From NCBI GenBank assembly GCA_963805475.1, contig CAWDUO010000002.1, positions 124,001 to 188,000 on the forward strand: a DNA stretch of 64,000 bases. Direction: 5' to 3'. The translations under genes were made by a program, and so were the position numbers. Numbering within the stretch: the stretch's first letter is position 1; the number at the start of each line of letters is the position of its first letter. Shown here piece by piece: positions 1 to 8,213 of this stretch. Under the pieces are notes generated by a model. That model did not search any database. It worked only from the letters and a program-made list of their open reading frames with translations, and was not told the origin of the DNA. This DNA comes from VRUE01 sp963805475. GTDB lineage: Bacteria; Actinomycetota; Thermoleophilia; Solirubrobacterales; 70-9.

Positions 1-69
1 CGCGCCACATACGGCTGCCGCTACTCGACAGCGCGCCTGCTCTACACGGCGACGGTCGTCGAGAGCTGA
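1..69 (+). CDS. C-terminal fragment of an unknown protein, cut by the window edge
   Basis: An open frame enters from the left edge and ends at TGA (67-69), giving 22 residues that end TATVVES. It is too short to assign to a family. It converges on the AhpD-like gene, whose stop lies 12 bp further on. The only support is an open frame with typical codon use, so it could also be chance. Confidence 0.3.
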   Translation, partial: RATYGCRYSTARLLYTATVVES

Positions 70-80
70 GCCCCGACGAC

Positions 81-652
81 CTACGCCGCTGAGGGCAACA
101 CCTGCGGCGTCGCCTGGTCTTTGGGTAGGGCGGCCGCGCTCGCGATCAGGCTCTGGAACTCGTTCAGCGCCAGGTGCGCGATCGCCTCGAGGATCTCCTC
201 GTCGCTCCAGCCGATCTCCAGCGCCTCCTCCTGAAGGTGGTGGGGGGGACGCCGTCGGCGTCGAGCGTCGCCTCGAGGAACTTCAGCAGCGCCGCCTCCT
301 TCGCGTCGCCCGAGCTGAAGCTGCGGGCGCGCGAGACCTCGTCGAGGCCGAGGCCGGCGCGCCGCGCCGATTTCGCGTGCTGGGCGATGCTGTAGGCGTC
401 GTGGCGACGCTCGGCCACCGCCAGGGCGATCCGCTCGCGGGTCGCCTGCGGGAGGACGCCGCCGCGCAGCTCCGAGCGCATCCGGGTGTAGGCCCGCAGC
501 ACGGCCGGGGCGCCGGCGAGCACGCCGACGAACTTGGTCACCGCGCCACCGGCCGCCTGGATGCTCTTGATCAGGGGAGCGCTCTCGTCAGGCGCCGTCA
601 ACTCGTCGTGGATCTGGAATCTGCTCACTGCTGTTTTTACCGTCACTTGCAT
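81..652 (-). pseudogene. AhpD-like/carboxymuconolactone decarboxylase family protein, frameshifted
   Basis: The first 133 or so residues resemble AhpD-like CMD-family proteins, which are helical peroxidase or oxidoreductase-related enzymes. The stretch RERIALAVAERRHDAYSIAQHAKSA fits the conserved CMD helix, but the usual Cys pair is replaced, so peroxidase activity is doubtful. After DADGVPP the frame turns into Arg/Ser-rich junk and stops at 164. Adding one base to the run of seven G (242-248) restores HHLQEEALEIGWSDEEI and a normal tail ending at TAG (81-83), about 190 aa in all. It is either a true one-base deletion or a homopolymer sequencing error. A perfect inverted repeat lies 75 bp upstream of the ATG. 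Confidence 0.7.
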
Positions 653-726
653 CCCACCCTTTGGGCTCAGGTGGCGAAATCCGCTTCACAGAGCCTTTAA
701 CTGGCCGTTACTTTACTTTAAGCCAT

Positions 727-747
727 TAACTTACGCGAAGTAAGTTA
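727..747. promoter_or_regulatory. Perfect inverted repeat, probable repressor operator
   Basis: TAACTTAC and GTAAGTTA form perfect 8-bp arms around a 5-bp spacer in an AT-rich patch between the divergent AhpD-like gene and glnA. Size and symmetry fit a TetR- or MarR-type dimer site. The position, 75 bp before the AhpD-like ATG, suggests control of that gene. No regulator gene is adjacent, so the cognate protein is unknown. Confidence 0.45.
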
Positions 748-894
748 TAGCGAGAAACGGACGCTCTCGCAAGCTTTCCGCGACGACCGTCACATACCCG
801 CAATACGCGCTCTCGCACCTTCGACCGCCGGTCGGGGGACGACTTCGCCTATCTTTGCCCGACCGCGCAGACGACGAGCAAGGAGACCGGGGGA

Positions 895-2247
895 ATGGCA
901 GACCAGCCGACCAGTGCCAGCGACGTAGCCGCGATCGTCGAGGAGCGCGACGTCCGCTTCATCCGCCTCTGGTTCACCGACGTCCTCGGCCACCTGAAGA
1001 GCTTCTCGATCAACGCGTCGGAGCTCGAGGACGCGTTCGAGGGCGGCATGGGCTTCGACGGCTCCTCGATCACCGGCTTCAACCCGATCGAGGAGTCCGA
1101 CATGATCGCGATGCCCGACCCCTCGACCTTCGCGCTCATCCCCTGGCGCCCCGAGGAAGAGAACGCGGTCGCCCGCATGTTCTGCGACGTCCGCGTGCCC
1201 GGCGGCGACCCCTACGAGGGCGACCCGCGCTGGATCATGCGCCGGGCGCTGAAGCGCGCCGAGGAGCTGGGCTTCGACGCCTACAACATCGGTCCCGAGC
1301 TGGAGTACTTCTACTTCCGCTCCGCCAAGCCCGCGGGCGGCGTGCCCGAGGTGCTCGACGAGGGCGGCTACTTCGACCTGACGACGCTCGACGCCGGCTC
1401 CGACGTGCGCCGCGAGACGATCCTGGCGCTGGAGAAGATGGGCATCCACGTCGAGTACGCCCACCACGAGGTCGGCCCCTCCCAGCACGAGGTCGACATG
1501 CGCTACAAGGACGCGCTGCGGATGTCGGACGACTGCATGACCTACCGCATCGTCGTCAAGGAGTACGCGATGAAGTACGGCTGGCACGCCAGCTTCATGC
1601 CCAAGCCGCTGTTCGGCGAGAACGGCTCCGGCATGCACGTCCACCAGTCGTTGACCAAGGACGGCCGCAACGCCTTCTTCGATCCCGACGACCAGTACTA
1701 CCTCTCGGCCACGGCGAAGGCCTTCATCGCCGGCCAGCTGCGCCACGCTCGCGAGATCGCGCCGCTCTTCGCCCAGTGGGTCAACTCATACAAGCGCCTC
1801 GTGCCCGGCTTCGAGGCGCCGGTCTACCTCGCCTGGTCGCGCCGCAACCGCTCGGCGCTGATCCGGGTGCCGCTCTACCACCCCGGCAAGGAGGGCGCGA
1901 CGCGGGCCGAGCTGCGCTGCCCCGACCCCGCCTGCAACCCCTACCTGTGCTTCGCCGGCATGCTCCAGGCGGGCCTGGAGGGGATCGAGAAGGGCTACGA
2001 GCTGCCCGAGCCGATGGAGCAGAACCTCTACCACCTCTCGCCCGAAGAGCGCTCGCAGCGCGGGATCGAACAGCTGCCCGAGACGCTCGGCGAGGCGATC
2101 GACGTCGCCGCCGACTCCGAGCTGGTCCTGCGCACGCTCGGCGAGCACACCTTCCGCCGCTTCATCGAGATCAAGCGGCAGGAATGGGAGGACTACCGCG
2201 TCCAGGTCACTCCCTACGAGATAGAGAACTTCCTGCCTGTGCTCTAG
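895..2247 (+). CDS. glnA: Glutamine synthetase, type I
   Basis: This cytoplasmic enzyme makes glutamine from glutamate, ammonia and ATP. The 450-aa length fits the shorter GSI-alpha type. Visible signatures are GFDGSS (53-58), the metal-binding GPELEYF region (133-139), NGSGMHVH (243-250) and RNRSALIRVP (317-326). NLYHLSPEE (377-385) sits at the position of the adenylylation loop of GSI-beta enzymes and keeps a Tyr (379); whether it is modified cannot be told. The ATG has a good Shine-Dalgarno AAGGAG at 880-885. Its stop overlaps that of the convergent transporter in the tetramer CTAG (2244-2247), leaving no room for a terminator between them. Confidence 0.95.
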   Translation: MADQPTSASDVAAIVEERDVRFIRLWFTDVLGHLKSFSINASELEDAFEGGMGFDGSSITGFNPIEESDMIAMPDPSTFALIPWRPEEENAVARMFCDVRVPGGDPYEGDPRWIMRRALKRAEELGFDAYNIGPELEYFYFRSAKPAGGVPEVLDEGGYFDLTTLDAGSDVRRETILALEKMGIHVEYAHHEVGPSQHEVDMRYKDALRMSDDCMTYRIVVKEYAMKYGWHASFMPKPLFGENGSGMHVHQSLTKDGRNAFFDPDDQYYLSATAKAFIAGQLRHAREIAPLFAQWVNSYKRLVPGFEAPVYLAWSRRNRSALIRVPLYHPGKEGATRAELRCPDPACNPYLCFAGMLQAGLEGIEKGYELPEPMEQNLYHLSPEERSQRGIEQLPETLGEAIDVAADSELVLRTLGEHTFRRFIEIKRQEWEDYRVQVTPYEIENFLPVL

Positions 2248-4619
2248 CGGCTGCCCGGGCGCGACAGGGCTGAGGGCCACCAGAAGTCGTCGCCGATCGT
2301 CAGGGCGATGGCCGGGACGAGGATGCTGCGGACGAGGAAGGTGTCGAGCAGGACGCCGAAGGCGACGACGAAGCCGAGCTCGGTGAGGAAGGTGAGCGGG
2401 AGGACGGCGAGCACCGAGAAGGTGCCGGCGAGGACGATGCCGGCGCTGGTGATCACCGCGCCGGTGACCGCGAGGGCGCGCAGGATGCCCTGCCGGGAGC
2501 CGTGCTCGGCCGTCTCCTCGCGGGCGCGCGAGATCAGGAAGATGTTGTAGTCGACGCCGAGCGCGACGAGGAAGACGAAGGCGAAGAGCGGCAGCGACGG
2601 TTCGGCGCCCGGGAAGTCGAAGATGAATTCGAAGGCGAAGAAGCCGACCCCGAGCGCGGCGAGGAAGCTGAGGATCACCGTCCCGATCAGGATCAGCGGC
2701 GCGACCACGGCCCGCAGCAGCCCGATCAGGATCAGCAGCACGACGAGCAGGACGATCGGCGGGATCACCAGCGAGTCGCGCCCGGCGGCGGCGCGGACGT
2801 CGTGTTCGACCGCGGTCGGGCCGCCGACCAGCGTCGTCGGGGCGACCGAGTGCGCCGCTTCGCGGATCGGCCCGACCAGGTCGAAGGCCGCGGTCGAATA
2901 CGGTTCGATTTCCAGCGTCGCCTGGATCAGCGTCCCCGGCGGCCCGTGATTGACCGGCCCGGAGACCGACCTGACGCCGGACACGGCGGCGACGGCGCGC
3001 CGGGTCGCCGGGATGTCGGCCGGGTCTTCGACGACCAGGTCGGTGAGCGCCGAGGCGCCCGAGGGGAAGCTCTTGCTCAGCAGGTGCTGCCCTTCGACCG
3101 ATTCGACTTCGTGCGTGTAGGAGTCTTCGGCGGTCAGCCCGGTGGAGAAGAAGGCGAAGCCGCCGCAGCAGATCAGCAGGACGGCGATCGCGCCGACCAT
3201 CACCCGCTGCGGGCCGCGGGCAATGCGATCGCCGACCCGCGACCAGAAGCCGTGCGTGACGTCGGCGGTGCGCTCGAGCCGGTGGCGGCGGATCTCGTAG
3301 GGGGTGAAGAAGGCGCGGTCGAGCGGGCCGACGATCAGCGAGGGGACGCGGCGGCCGCTGAGCACGCGCAGCAGCCAGTTGAGCAGCACCAGCGGCAGCA
3401 GCACCAGCACCAGCAGGCTGGCGAGGAACGGCCGGACGAAGGCGCCGAAGCCGGAGCCTTCGACGATCCGCCGCCGCGCCCGCTCGGAGACGCCCTCTGT
3501 CGTGGGCGCCGTCTGCGGCGTGTGCGGGACGAAGGGCCAGAAGGCGCGGCGGCCGAAGATCGTCAGCAGCGCCGGCAGCAGGGTGAGCATCGAGAGCGCC
3601 GCGCAGGCGACGCCGATCGCCGCGATCGGCCCGAGGCCCGAGGTGCCGTTGACCTCGGCGAAGAGCAGGCAGAGCAGCGCCGCGATCACGGTCGCCGCCG
3701 AGGCGAAGATCGCCGGCCCGGCGGAGGCGAGCGCCGTCCGCATCGCGACGTGCTTGTCGGCCTCGCGGTGCAGCTCCTCGCGGTAGCGGGCGACCAGCAG
3801 CAGCGCGTAGTCGGTCCCCGCGCCGAGCACCAGCACCGACATGATCGAGCTCGACTGGCCGTTGACGTTCGCGCCCAGCTCGGAGACGCCGTAGCCGATC
3901 GAGCGCGAGAGCGTCTCGGCGAACAGCACCGCCGCCAGCGGGATGAAGAAGAAGAAGGGCGAGCGGTAGATCGCGATCAGCAGGAAGATCACGAGGCTGA
4001 CCGCGGCGAGCAGCAGGGTGCCGTTGATCCCTTCGAAGACTTCGATCGCGTCGGCCGAGAAGCCGGCGCCGCCGGTGACCTTCGCCTGTAGGCCCGGCGG
4101 CGGTTCGTCGATCTGTTCGCGCCAGTACTTGACCGGATCGAGGATCTGTTCGCCCTTGCCGTTGCCCCTGATGTAGGAGGTGACGATCGCCGCCTTGCCG
4201 TCGGGGGAGGGGACGGGGCCGGCGAACGGTTCGTAGCCCTTGGGCTGGCCCGGCACGGGCTTCGCGCCCTTGCCCGCCTCGCCGGCGCCGTCGGCGACGA
4301 CGCCGGGGAAGCGCTTCGCCGTCATCTGCTTGACGTCTTCGACGATCGTGCGCCGGTCGGCGGCGGTCAGCCCCGACTCGCGGCGGAAGATCACGACGGC
4401 GGGCGCCAGTTCGCCGCCCTGGAGCGATTTCGTCGATCTCAGCGCGGCGGTCGATTCGGCCGAGCCGGGCAGGTAGGAGGTCGCCTCGTTGTTTTCGGCG
4501 TCTTCGAACTTGCCCGGCAGGTTGGCCGGGCCGGCAGCCACGAAGATCGCGACGAACCAGACCGCGAAGACGATCCACTTCGCGCGGCGGCCGGCGGCGA
4601 AGGTGAGGAGCGAGCGCAC
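2244..4619 (-). CDS. MMPL/RND family membrane transporter
   Basis: A 791-aa polytopic membrane protein of the MMPL (RND superfamily) type, related to mycobacterial lipid exporters. It begins with a GTG start and a first membrane segment (WIVFAVWFVAIFVAAG). A large extracytoplasmic loop follows, then a membrane block containing GAGTDYALLLVARYREEL, the usual MMPL signature. A second loop and a second block with LGVDYNIFLISRAREE repeat the pattern. Substrates are probably hydrophobic or amphipathic lipids, by family inference only. It lies 37 bp downstream of the yyaL-like gene on the same strand and may be cotranscribed with it. Confidence 0.88.
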   Translation of the reverse strand: MRSLLTFAAGRRAKWIVFAVWFVAIFVAAGPANLPGKFEDAENNEATSYLPGSAESTAALRSTKSLQGGELAPAVVIFRRESGLTAADRRTIVEDVKQMTAKRFPGVVADGAGEAGKGAKPVPGQPKGYEPFAGPVPSPDGKAAIVTSYIRGNGKGEQILDPVKYWREQIDEPPPGLQAKVTGGAGFSADAIEVFEGINGTLLLAAVSLVIFLLIAIYRSPFFFFIPLAAVLFAETLSRSIGYGVSELGANVNGQSSSIMSVLVLGAGTDYALLLVARYREELHREADKHVAMRTALASAGPAIFASAATVIAALLCLLFAEVNGTSGLGPIAAIGVACAALSMLTLLPALLTIFGRRAFWPFVPHTPQTAPTTEGVSERARRRIVEGSGFGAFVRPFLASLLVLVLLPLVLLNWLLRVLSGRRVPSLIVGPLDRAFFTPYEIRRHRLERTADVTHGFWSRVGDRIARGPQRVMVGAIAVLLICCGGFAFFSTGLTAEDSYTHEVESVEGQHLLSKSFPSGASALTDLVVEDPADIPATRRAVAAVSGVRSVSGPVNHGPPGTLIQATLEIEPYSTAAFDLVGPIREAAHSVAPTTLVGGPTAVEHDVRAAAGRDSLVIPPIVLLVVLLILIGLLRAVVAPLILIGTVILSFLAALGVGFFAFEFIFDFPGAEPSLPLFAFVFLVALGVDYNIFLISRAREETAEHGSRQGILRALAVTGAVITSAGIVLAGTFSVLAVLPLTFLTELGFVVAFGVLLDTFLVRSILVPAIALTIGDDFWWPSALSRPGSR

Positions 4620-4656
4620 GGCCGCAATCCTTGCAAACGTGGTGGCGCGAGGATAG

Positions 4657-6666
4657 TTAGAGGAGGGACTTCAGAGTGCCGGCGTCTGTGGTTGGGGCCT
4701 GGCAGGCGAAGCGCTCGCAGACGTAGGCGGTCGGTTTGCCGTCCACCGCGCTGCGTTTTGAGAGAAGAGCTGGCGTGGCACTGCCCTCCGGGCCGGCGGC
4801 CAGGACCTGGTGGGGGCGGTGGGCGGCGCGGACGACGGCCGCCAGCTCGGCGAGGTTGTCGCCTACGAGGGCGACCTCCTTGGTGGGGGAGAGCTGGAAG
4901 TCGAGGGAACGGAGGAGGTGGGCGAAGGCGTCGGGCTGGCGCGGCGCCGCCTTGGCGAAGAGGCGCAGGACGCCGCCGGCCCACTCGCCGTAGCGGCGCT
5001 CGCCGGTCAGCGCCTCCAGCCGCAGCAGGCCGAGCGCGGCGGCCGAGTTGCCGGAGGGGATCGGGTGGTCGCCGATCTCCTTGCGGCGGGCGATCAGCTC
5101 CTCGTGGTCGTCGGAGGTCGAGAAGAAGCCGCCGCGCTCGCGGTCGCCGAAGCGGGCGATCATTGTGTCTCCGAGCTCTCGCGCCTGCTCGAACCAGCGC
5201 GGCTCGAACGTCGCTTCGTAAAGCGTCAAGAGCGCTTCCAGCAGGAAGGCGTGGTCCTCCAAGTAGGCGTTGAGGCGGGCCTCGCCGTCCTTGTAGGTGC
5301 GCAGCAGCCGTTGCGTTCGCTGTTTGTCGCGCTCACCGCCACAAACAGCGAACGCGGGGGAGCGCATCCGGTCGAGGACGAACTCTGCGCACTCGCGCGC
5401 CGCCTCCAGATAGTCCTCGCGTCCCAGCACGGCGCCCGCCTCGGCCAGCGCGGCGAGCATCAGCGCGTTCCAGGCGGCGAGCCGCTTGTCGTCGAGGCCG
5501 GGACGGACGCGCTCCGCCCGTTCCGCCAGCAGCGCCCGGCGCGCCTCCGCCAGCCCCTCCGGCTCGGGCGCCGCAGCGCCGCCGGCCAGATGGAGCACGT
5601 TGCGCCCCTCGAAGTTGCCGCGTTCGCTGACGCCGAAATAGGCGCTGACCTCTGCGGCGGGCGCCTCGCCCAGGACCTCGTCCAGCTCCGCCGGCGTCCA
5701 GGTGTAGAAGCGTCCCTCCTCGCCCTCGGAATCGGCGTCGAGCGCCGAGAAGAAGCCGCCCTCGGGGCCCCGCATCTCGCGCAGCGCCCAGTCCAGCGTC
5801 TCCTCGCAGACCCGCCGGTAGCGGGCGTGGCCGAAGACCTGCCAGCCGTGCAGGTAGGCGACGGCGAGCTGGGCGTTGTCGTAGAGCATCTTCTCGAAGT
5901 GGGGGACTAGCCAGTTGGCGTCGACCGAGTAGCGGGCGAAGCCGCCGCCAAGCTGGTCGTAGATGCCCCCGGCGAGCATCGCGTCGAGGGTTCGCTCGAC
6001 CGGCTCGAGCGTCCCGCGCGCCAGCAGCAGCTCCAGCGAGGAGGCGGGCGGGAACTTGGGCGCGCCGCCGAAGCCGCCGCGCTCTGCGTCGGCGACCTCG
6101 AGCAGGAACTCGACCGCGCCCTCCAGCAGCTCGGCCCCCGGCGCCTCCTCCGCCGGCTCCGCGGCGCCGATCGCCGCCAGCCGCGCCCGCACCTGCGGCG
6201 CCCGCTCGCGCAGCTCCTCGCGCCGGTTCTCGTAGGCGTCGACGACCGCCTCCATCACCATGCGGAAGCTCGGCATGCCCCGACCCTCCTCGGGCGGGAA
6301 GTAGGTGCCGCCGTAGAAGGGCACGCCGTCGGGGTCGCAGAAGACCGTCATCGGCCAGCCGCCCTGCCCGCTCATCGCCTGCACCGCCTCCATGTAGAGG
6401 GCGTCGACGTCGGGGCGCTCCTCGCGGTCGACCTTGACGCTGACGAAGTGCTCGTTCATGTAGGCGGCCGTCGCCGGGTCCTCGAAGGACTCGCGCTCCA
6501 TCACGTGGCACCAGTGGCAGGCGGAGTAGCCGACCGAGAGCAGGATCGGCCGGTCGAGCTCGCACGCCCGCGCCAGCGCCTCGGCGCCCCAGGGGTACCA
6601 CTCGACCGGGTTGTCGCGGTGCTGGAGCAGGTAGGGGCTGGTCTCCTGCGCCAGGCGGTTCGGCAT
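4657..6666 (-). CDS. YyaL/DUF255-type thioredoxin-fold and (alpha/alpha)6-barrel protein
   Basis: The 669-aa protein has an N-terminal DUF255 thioredoxin-like domain with SACHWCHVMERESFED (48-63; Cys50 and Cys53), followed by a glycosidase-like helical barrel. It belongs to the YyaL/SPATA20 family, whose biochemical role is not settled. The start ATG has a GAGGG Shine-Dalgarno. The striking feature is a peptide of about 17 residues near positions 436-453 containing FAVCGGERDKQRT. It interrupts the expected continuous stretch from the DRMR region to RLLRTYKDGEARL, and is encoded by a 43-bp palindrome (5313-5355) also found in another gene of this window. Confidence 0.88.
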   Translation of the reverse strand: MPNRLAQETSPYLLQHRDNPVEWYPWGAEALARACELDRPILLSVGYSACHWCHVMERESFEDPATAAYMNEHFVSVKVDREERPDVDALYMEAVQAMSGQGGWPMTVFCDPDGVPFYGGTYFPPEEGRGMPSFRMVMEAVVDAYENRREELRERAPQVRARLAAIGAAEPAEEAPGAELLEGAVEFLLEVADAERGGFGGAPKFPPASSLELLLARGTLEPVERTLDAMLAGGIYDQLGGGFARYSVDANWLVPHFEKMLYDNAQLAVAYLHGWQVFGHARYRRVCEETLDWALREMRGPEGGFFSALDADSEGEEGRFYTWTPAELDEVLGEAPAAEVSAYFGVSERGNFEGRNVLHLAGGAAAPEPEGLAEARRALLAERAERVRPGLDDKRLAAWNALMLAALAEAGAVLGREDYLEAARECAEFVLDRMRSPAFAVCGGERDKQRTQRLLRTYKDGEARLNAYLEDHAFLLEALLTLYEATFEPRWFEQARELGDTMIARFGDRERGGFFSTSDDHEELIARRKEIGDHPIPSGNSAAALGLLRLEALTGERRYGEWAGGVLRLFAKAAPRQPDAFAHLLRSLDFQLSPTKEVALVGDNLAELAAVVRAAHRPHQVLAAGPEGSATPALLSKRSAVDGKPTAYVCERFACQAPTTDAGTLKSLL
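5313..5355. repeat. Palindromic repeat element, copy 1, in frame inside the yyaL-like gene
   Basis: Perfect 15-nt arms GCGTTCGCTGTTTGT and its complement flank a 13-nt loop. The inner 39 bp have the same length and nearly the same arms as elements at 9713-9751 and 15619-15657. Read on the minus strand, it encodes AFAVCGGERDKQRT within the host protein without breaking the frame. Confidence 0.85.
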
Positions 6667-6791
6667 GCCCTCACCCTACCCGGGGCAACGAGGCCAACTA
6701 TTGGTTGAAAGGGATAGACGAAAGTGGGTCGGGATGGGAGAATCCCCGGCCCGCCGGGAAATTTCGCACCGCCAATGCCTACCTTCCTCTA

Positions 6792-8204
6792 GTGAGCGAC
6801 GAACGAAGCCCGATCCAGAGCGAGCCCGAGATCGAGGCCGTGCTGGCGAAGCTCGAGGCCGCGGACCGCGAGATCGTCCTCGCTCGCCTGCGCCGCGCCG
6901 AGCGCACCGAGGTGGAGCTGCGCTACCTCGCCGACCACGACTCGCTCACCGGCCTGCTCGACCGCCGCCGCTTCCGCGCCGAACTCGACCAGTACGTGTC
7001 TTTCAGCGCCCGCTACGGCGGCCAGGGCGCGGTGATGGTCGTCGACATCGACGGTCTCAAGGCGATCAACGACACGCTCGGCCACCAGGTCGGCGACAAC
7101 CTGATCCGCCAGGTCGCCGAGACGCTGCGCGAGCGCGTGCGCGGGACCGACGTCGTCGCCCGCCTCTCCGGCGACGAGTTCGCCGTGCTGATGCCGCAGA
7201 CCGATACCGCAGGCGCGCTGGCTCTGGGCGAAGACCTGCGCGCCCAGGTGGCCGAGGGCGAGCGCCTGGCCGAGCAGCCGGTGCGCACGACGATCAGCGT
7301 CGGCATCGCGATGTTCGGCGGCGGCCGCGGCGGCGCCGAGGCGGTGCTGGCGGCGGCCGACCAGGCGATGTACCGGGCGAAGGAGGCCGGCCGCAACCGG
7401 ATTGCCCTCTTCCGCGACCCGAGCGAGCCCAAGCCCGGCCCCAGGCGCCGCCAGACGACGGCCGCGCGGATCCGCGACGCGCTCACCGGCGACCGCCTCA
7501 GCCTCTTCACCCAGCCGATCCACAGCCTAGCCTCGGGTGGGATCGAGCGTTACGAGCTGCTGCTGCGGATGACAGACGAGGACGGCGAGCTGCTGCCCGC
7601 CTCCTCCTTCATCGAGGCGGCGGAGCGCTCCGGCATGGTCCAGGAGCTCGACCGCTGGGTCGTCGCCAGGGCGCTGGAGCTGCTCGCCGAGCGCGAGGCG
7701 CAGGGCCGGCCGCTGTCGCTGCACGTCAACCTCTCCGGCGCCTCGCTGACCGACATCTCGGTGCTCGAGTTCATCGAGCGGCGGCTCGACGAAGGCGGCG
7801 CCGACCCCTCGCACTGCACCTTCGAGCTGACCGAGACGGCCGGCGTCTACGACCACGAGACCGCGGCCGGCATCGCCGACCGGCTGACCGAGTTCGGCTG
7901 CCAGGTGGCGATCGACGACTACGGCGCCGGCTTCGGTCCCTTCCACTACCTCAAGCGGATCCCCTTCGACCTGATCAAGATCGACGGCTCCTTCGTCCGC
8001 GAAATGCCGCGCTCGGACGCCGACCAGCTGACGGTCAGGGCGATCGTGCAGATCGCTCGCGGGCTCGGCAAGGAGACGATCGCCGAGTTCGTCCAGGACG
8101 ACGAGACGATCGCGATGCTGCGCTCCTACGGGGTCGACATGGCCCAGGGCTTCCACCTCGGCCGCCCGGTCGGGCTCGAGGAGATGCTCGCCGGGAGCGC
8201 CTGA
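6792..8204 (+). CDS. GGDEF-EAL bifunctional cyclic-di-GMP protein
   Basis: A soluble protein of 470 aa from the GTG at 6792; the frame is open further upstream to a TTG at 6705. A short coiled coil (about 15-45) leads into a GGDEF domain with an SGDEF active site (126-130). RGTD, five residues before it, is an intact RxxD inhibitory site. The EAL domain has ELLLR at the EAL position plus the N (NLSG), E (ELTET), DD (IDDYGAGF), K (IKIDGSF) and Q (AQGFHLGRP) expected of an active phosphodiesterase. The second Glu of the usual AEGVE motif is replaced (AEFVQ). No sensor domain is visible. It may serve the two MshEN synthases further along. Confidence 0.9.
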   Translation: MSDERSPIQSEPEIEAVLAKLEAADREIVLARLRRAERTEVELRYLADHDSLTGLLDRRRFRAELDQYVSFSARYGGQGAVMVVDIDGLKAINDTLGHQVGDNLIRQVAETLRERVRGTDVVARLSGDEFAVLMPQTDTAGALALGEDLRAQVAEGERLAEQPVRTTISVGIAMFGGGRGGAEAVLAAADQAMYRAKEAGRNRIALFRDPSEPKPGPRRRQTTAARIRDALTGDRLSLFTQPIHSLASGGIERYELLLRMTDEDGELLPASSFIEAAERSGMVQELDRWVVARALELLAEREAQGRPLSLHVNLSGASLTDISVLEFIERRLDEGGADPSHCTFELTETAGVYDHETAAGIADRLTEFGCQVAIDDYGAGFGPFHYLKRIPFDLIKIDGSFVREMPRSDADQLTVRAIVQIARGLGKETIAEFVQDDETIAMLRSYGVDMAQGFHLGRPVGLEEMLAGSA

Positions 8205-8213
8205 GCGGGCTGC

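Noticed and set aside
653..894. Riboswitch or small RNA upstream of glnA
   Set aside because: Apart from the inverted repeat at 727-747 and the Shine-Dalgarno I could see no conserved leader structure.
2502..4091. Long plus-strand ORF rich in Glu, Arg and Asp
   Set aside because: It is antisense to the MMPL gene with composition typical of reverse-frame artefacts and no recognisable motif.
1786..4578. 930-codon minus-strand open frame across the glnA 3' end and the MMPL gene
   Set aside because: It is a shadow frame, Arg/Pro/Gly-rich with no domain, produced by the high GC. The real genes here are glnA and the MMPL transporter.
6705..6791. TTG start at 6705 for the GGDEF-EAL gene
   Set aside because: The extra 29 residues lack domain sense and cover the likely promoter region between divergent genes; the GTG at 6792 fits better.
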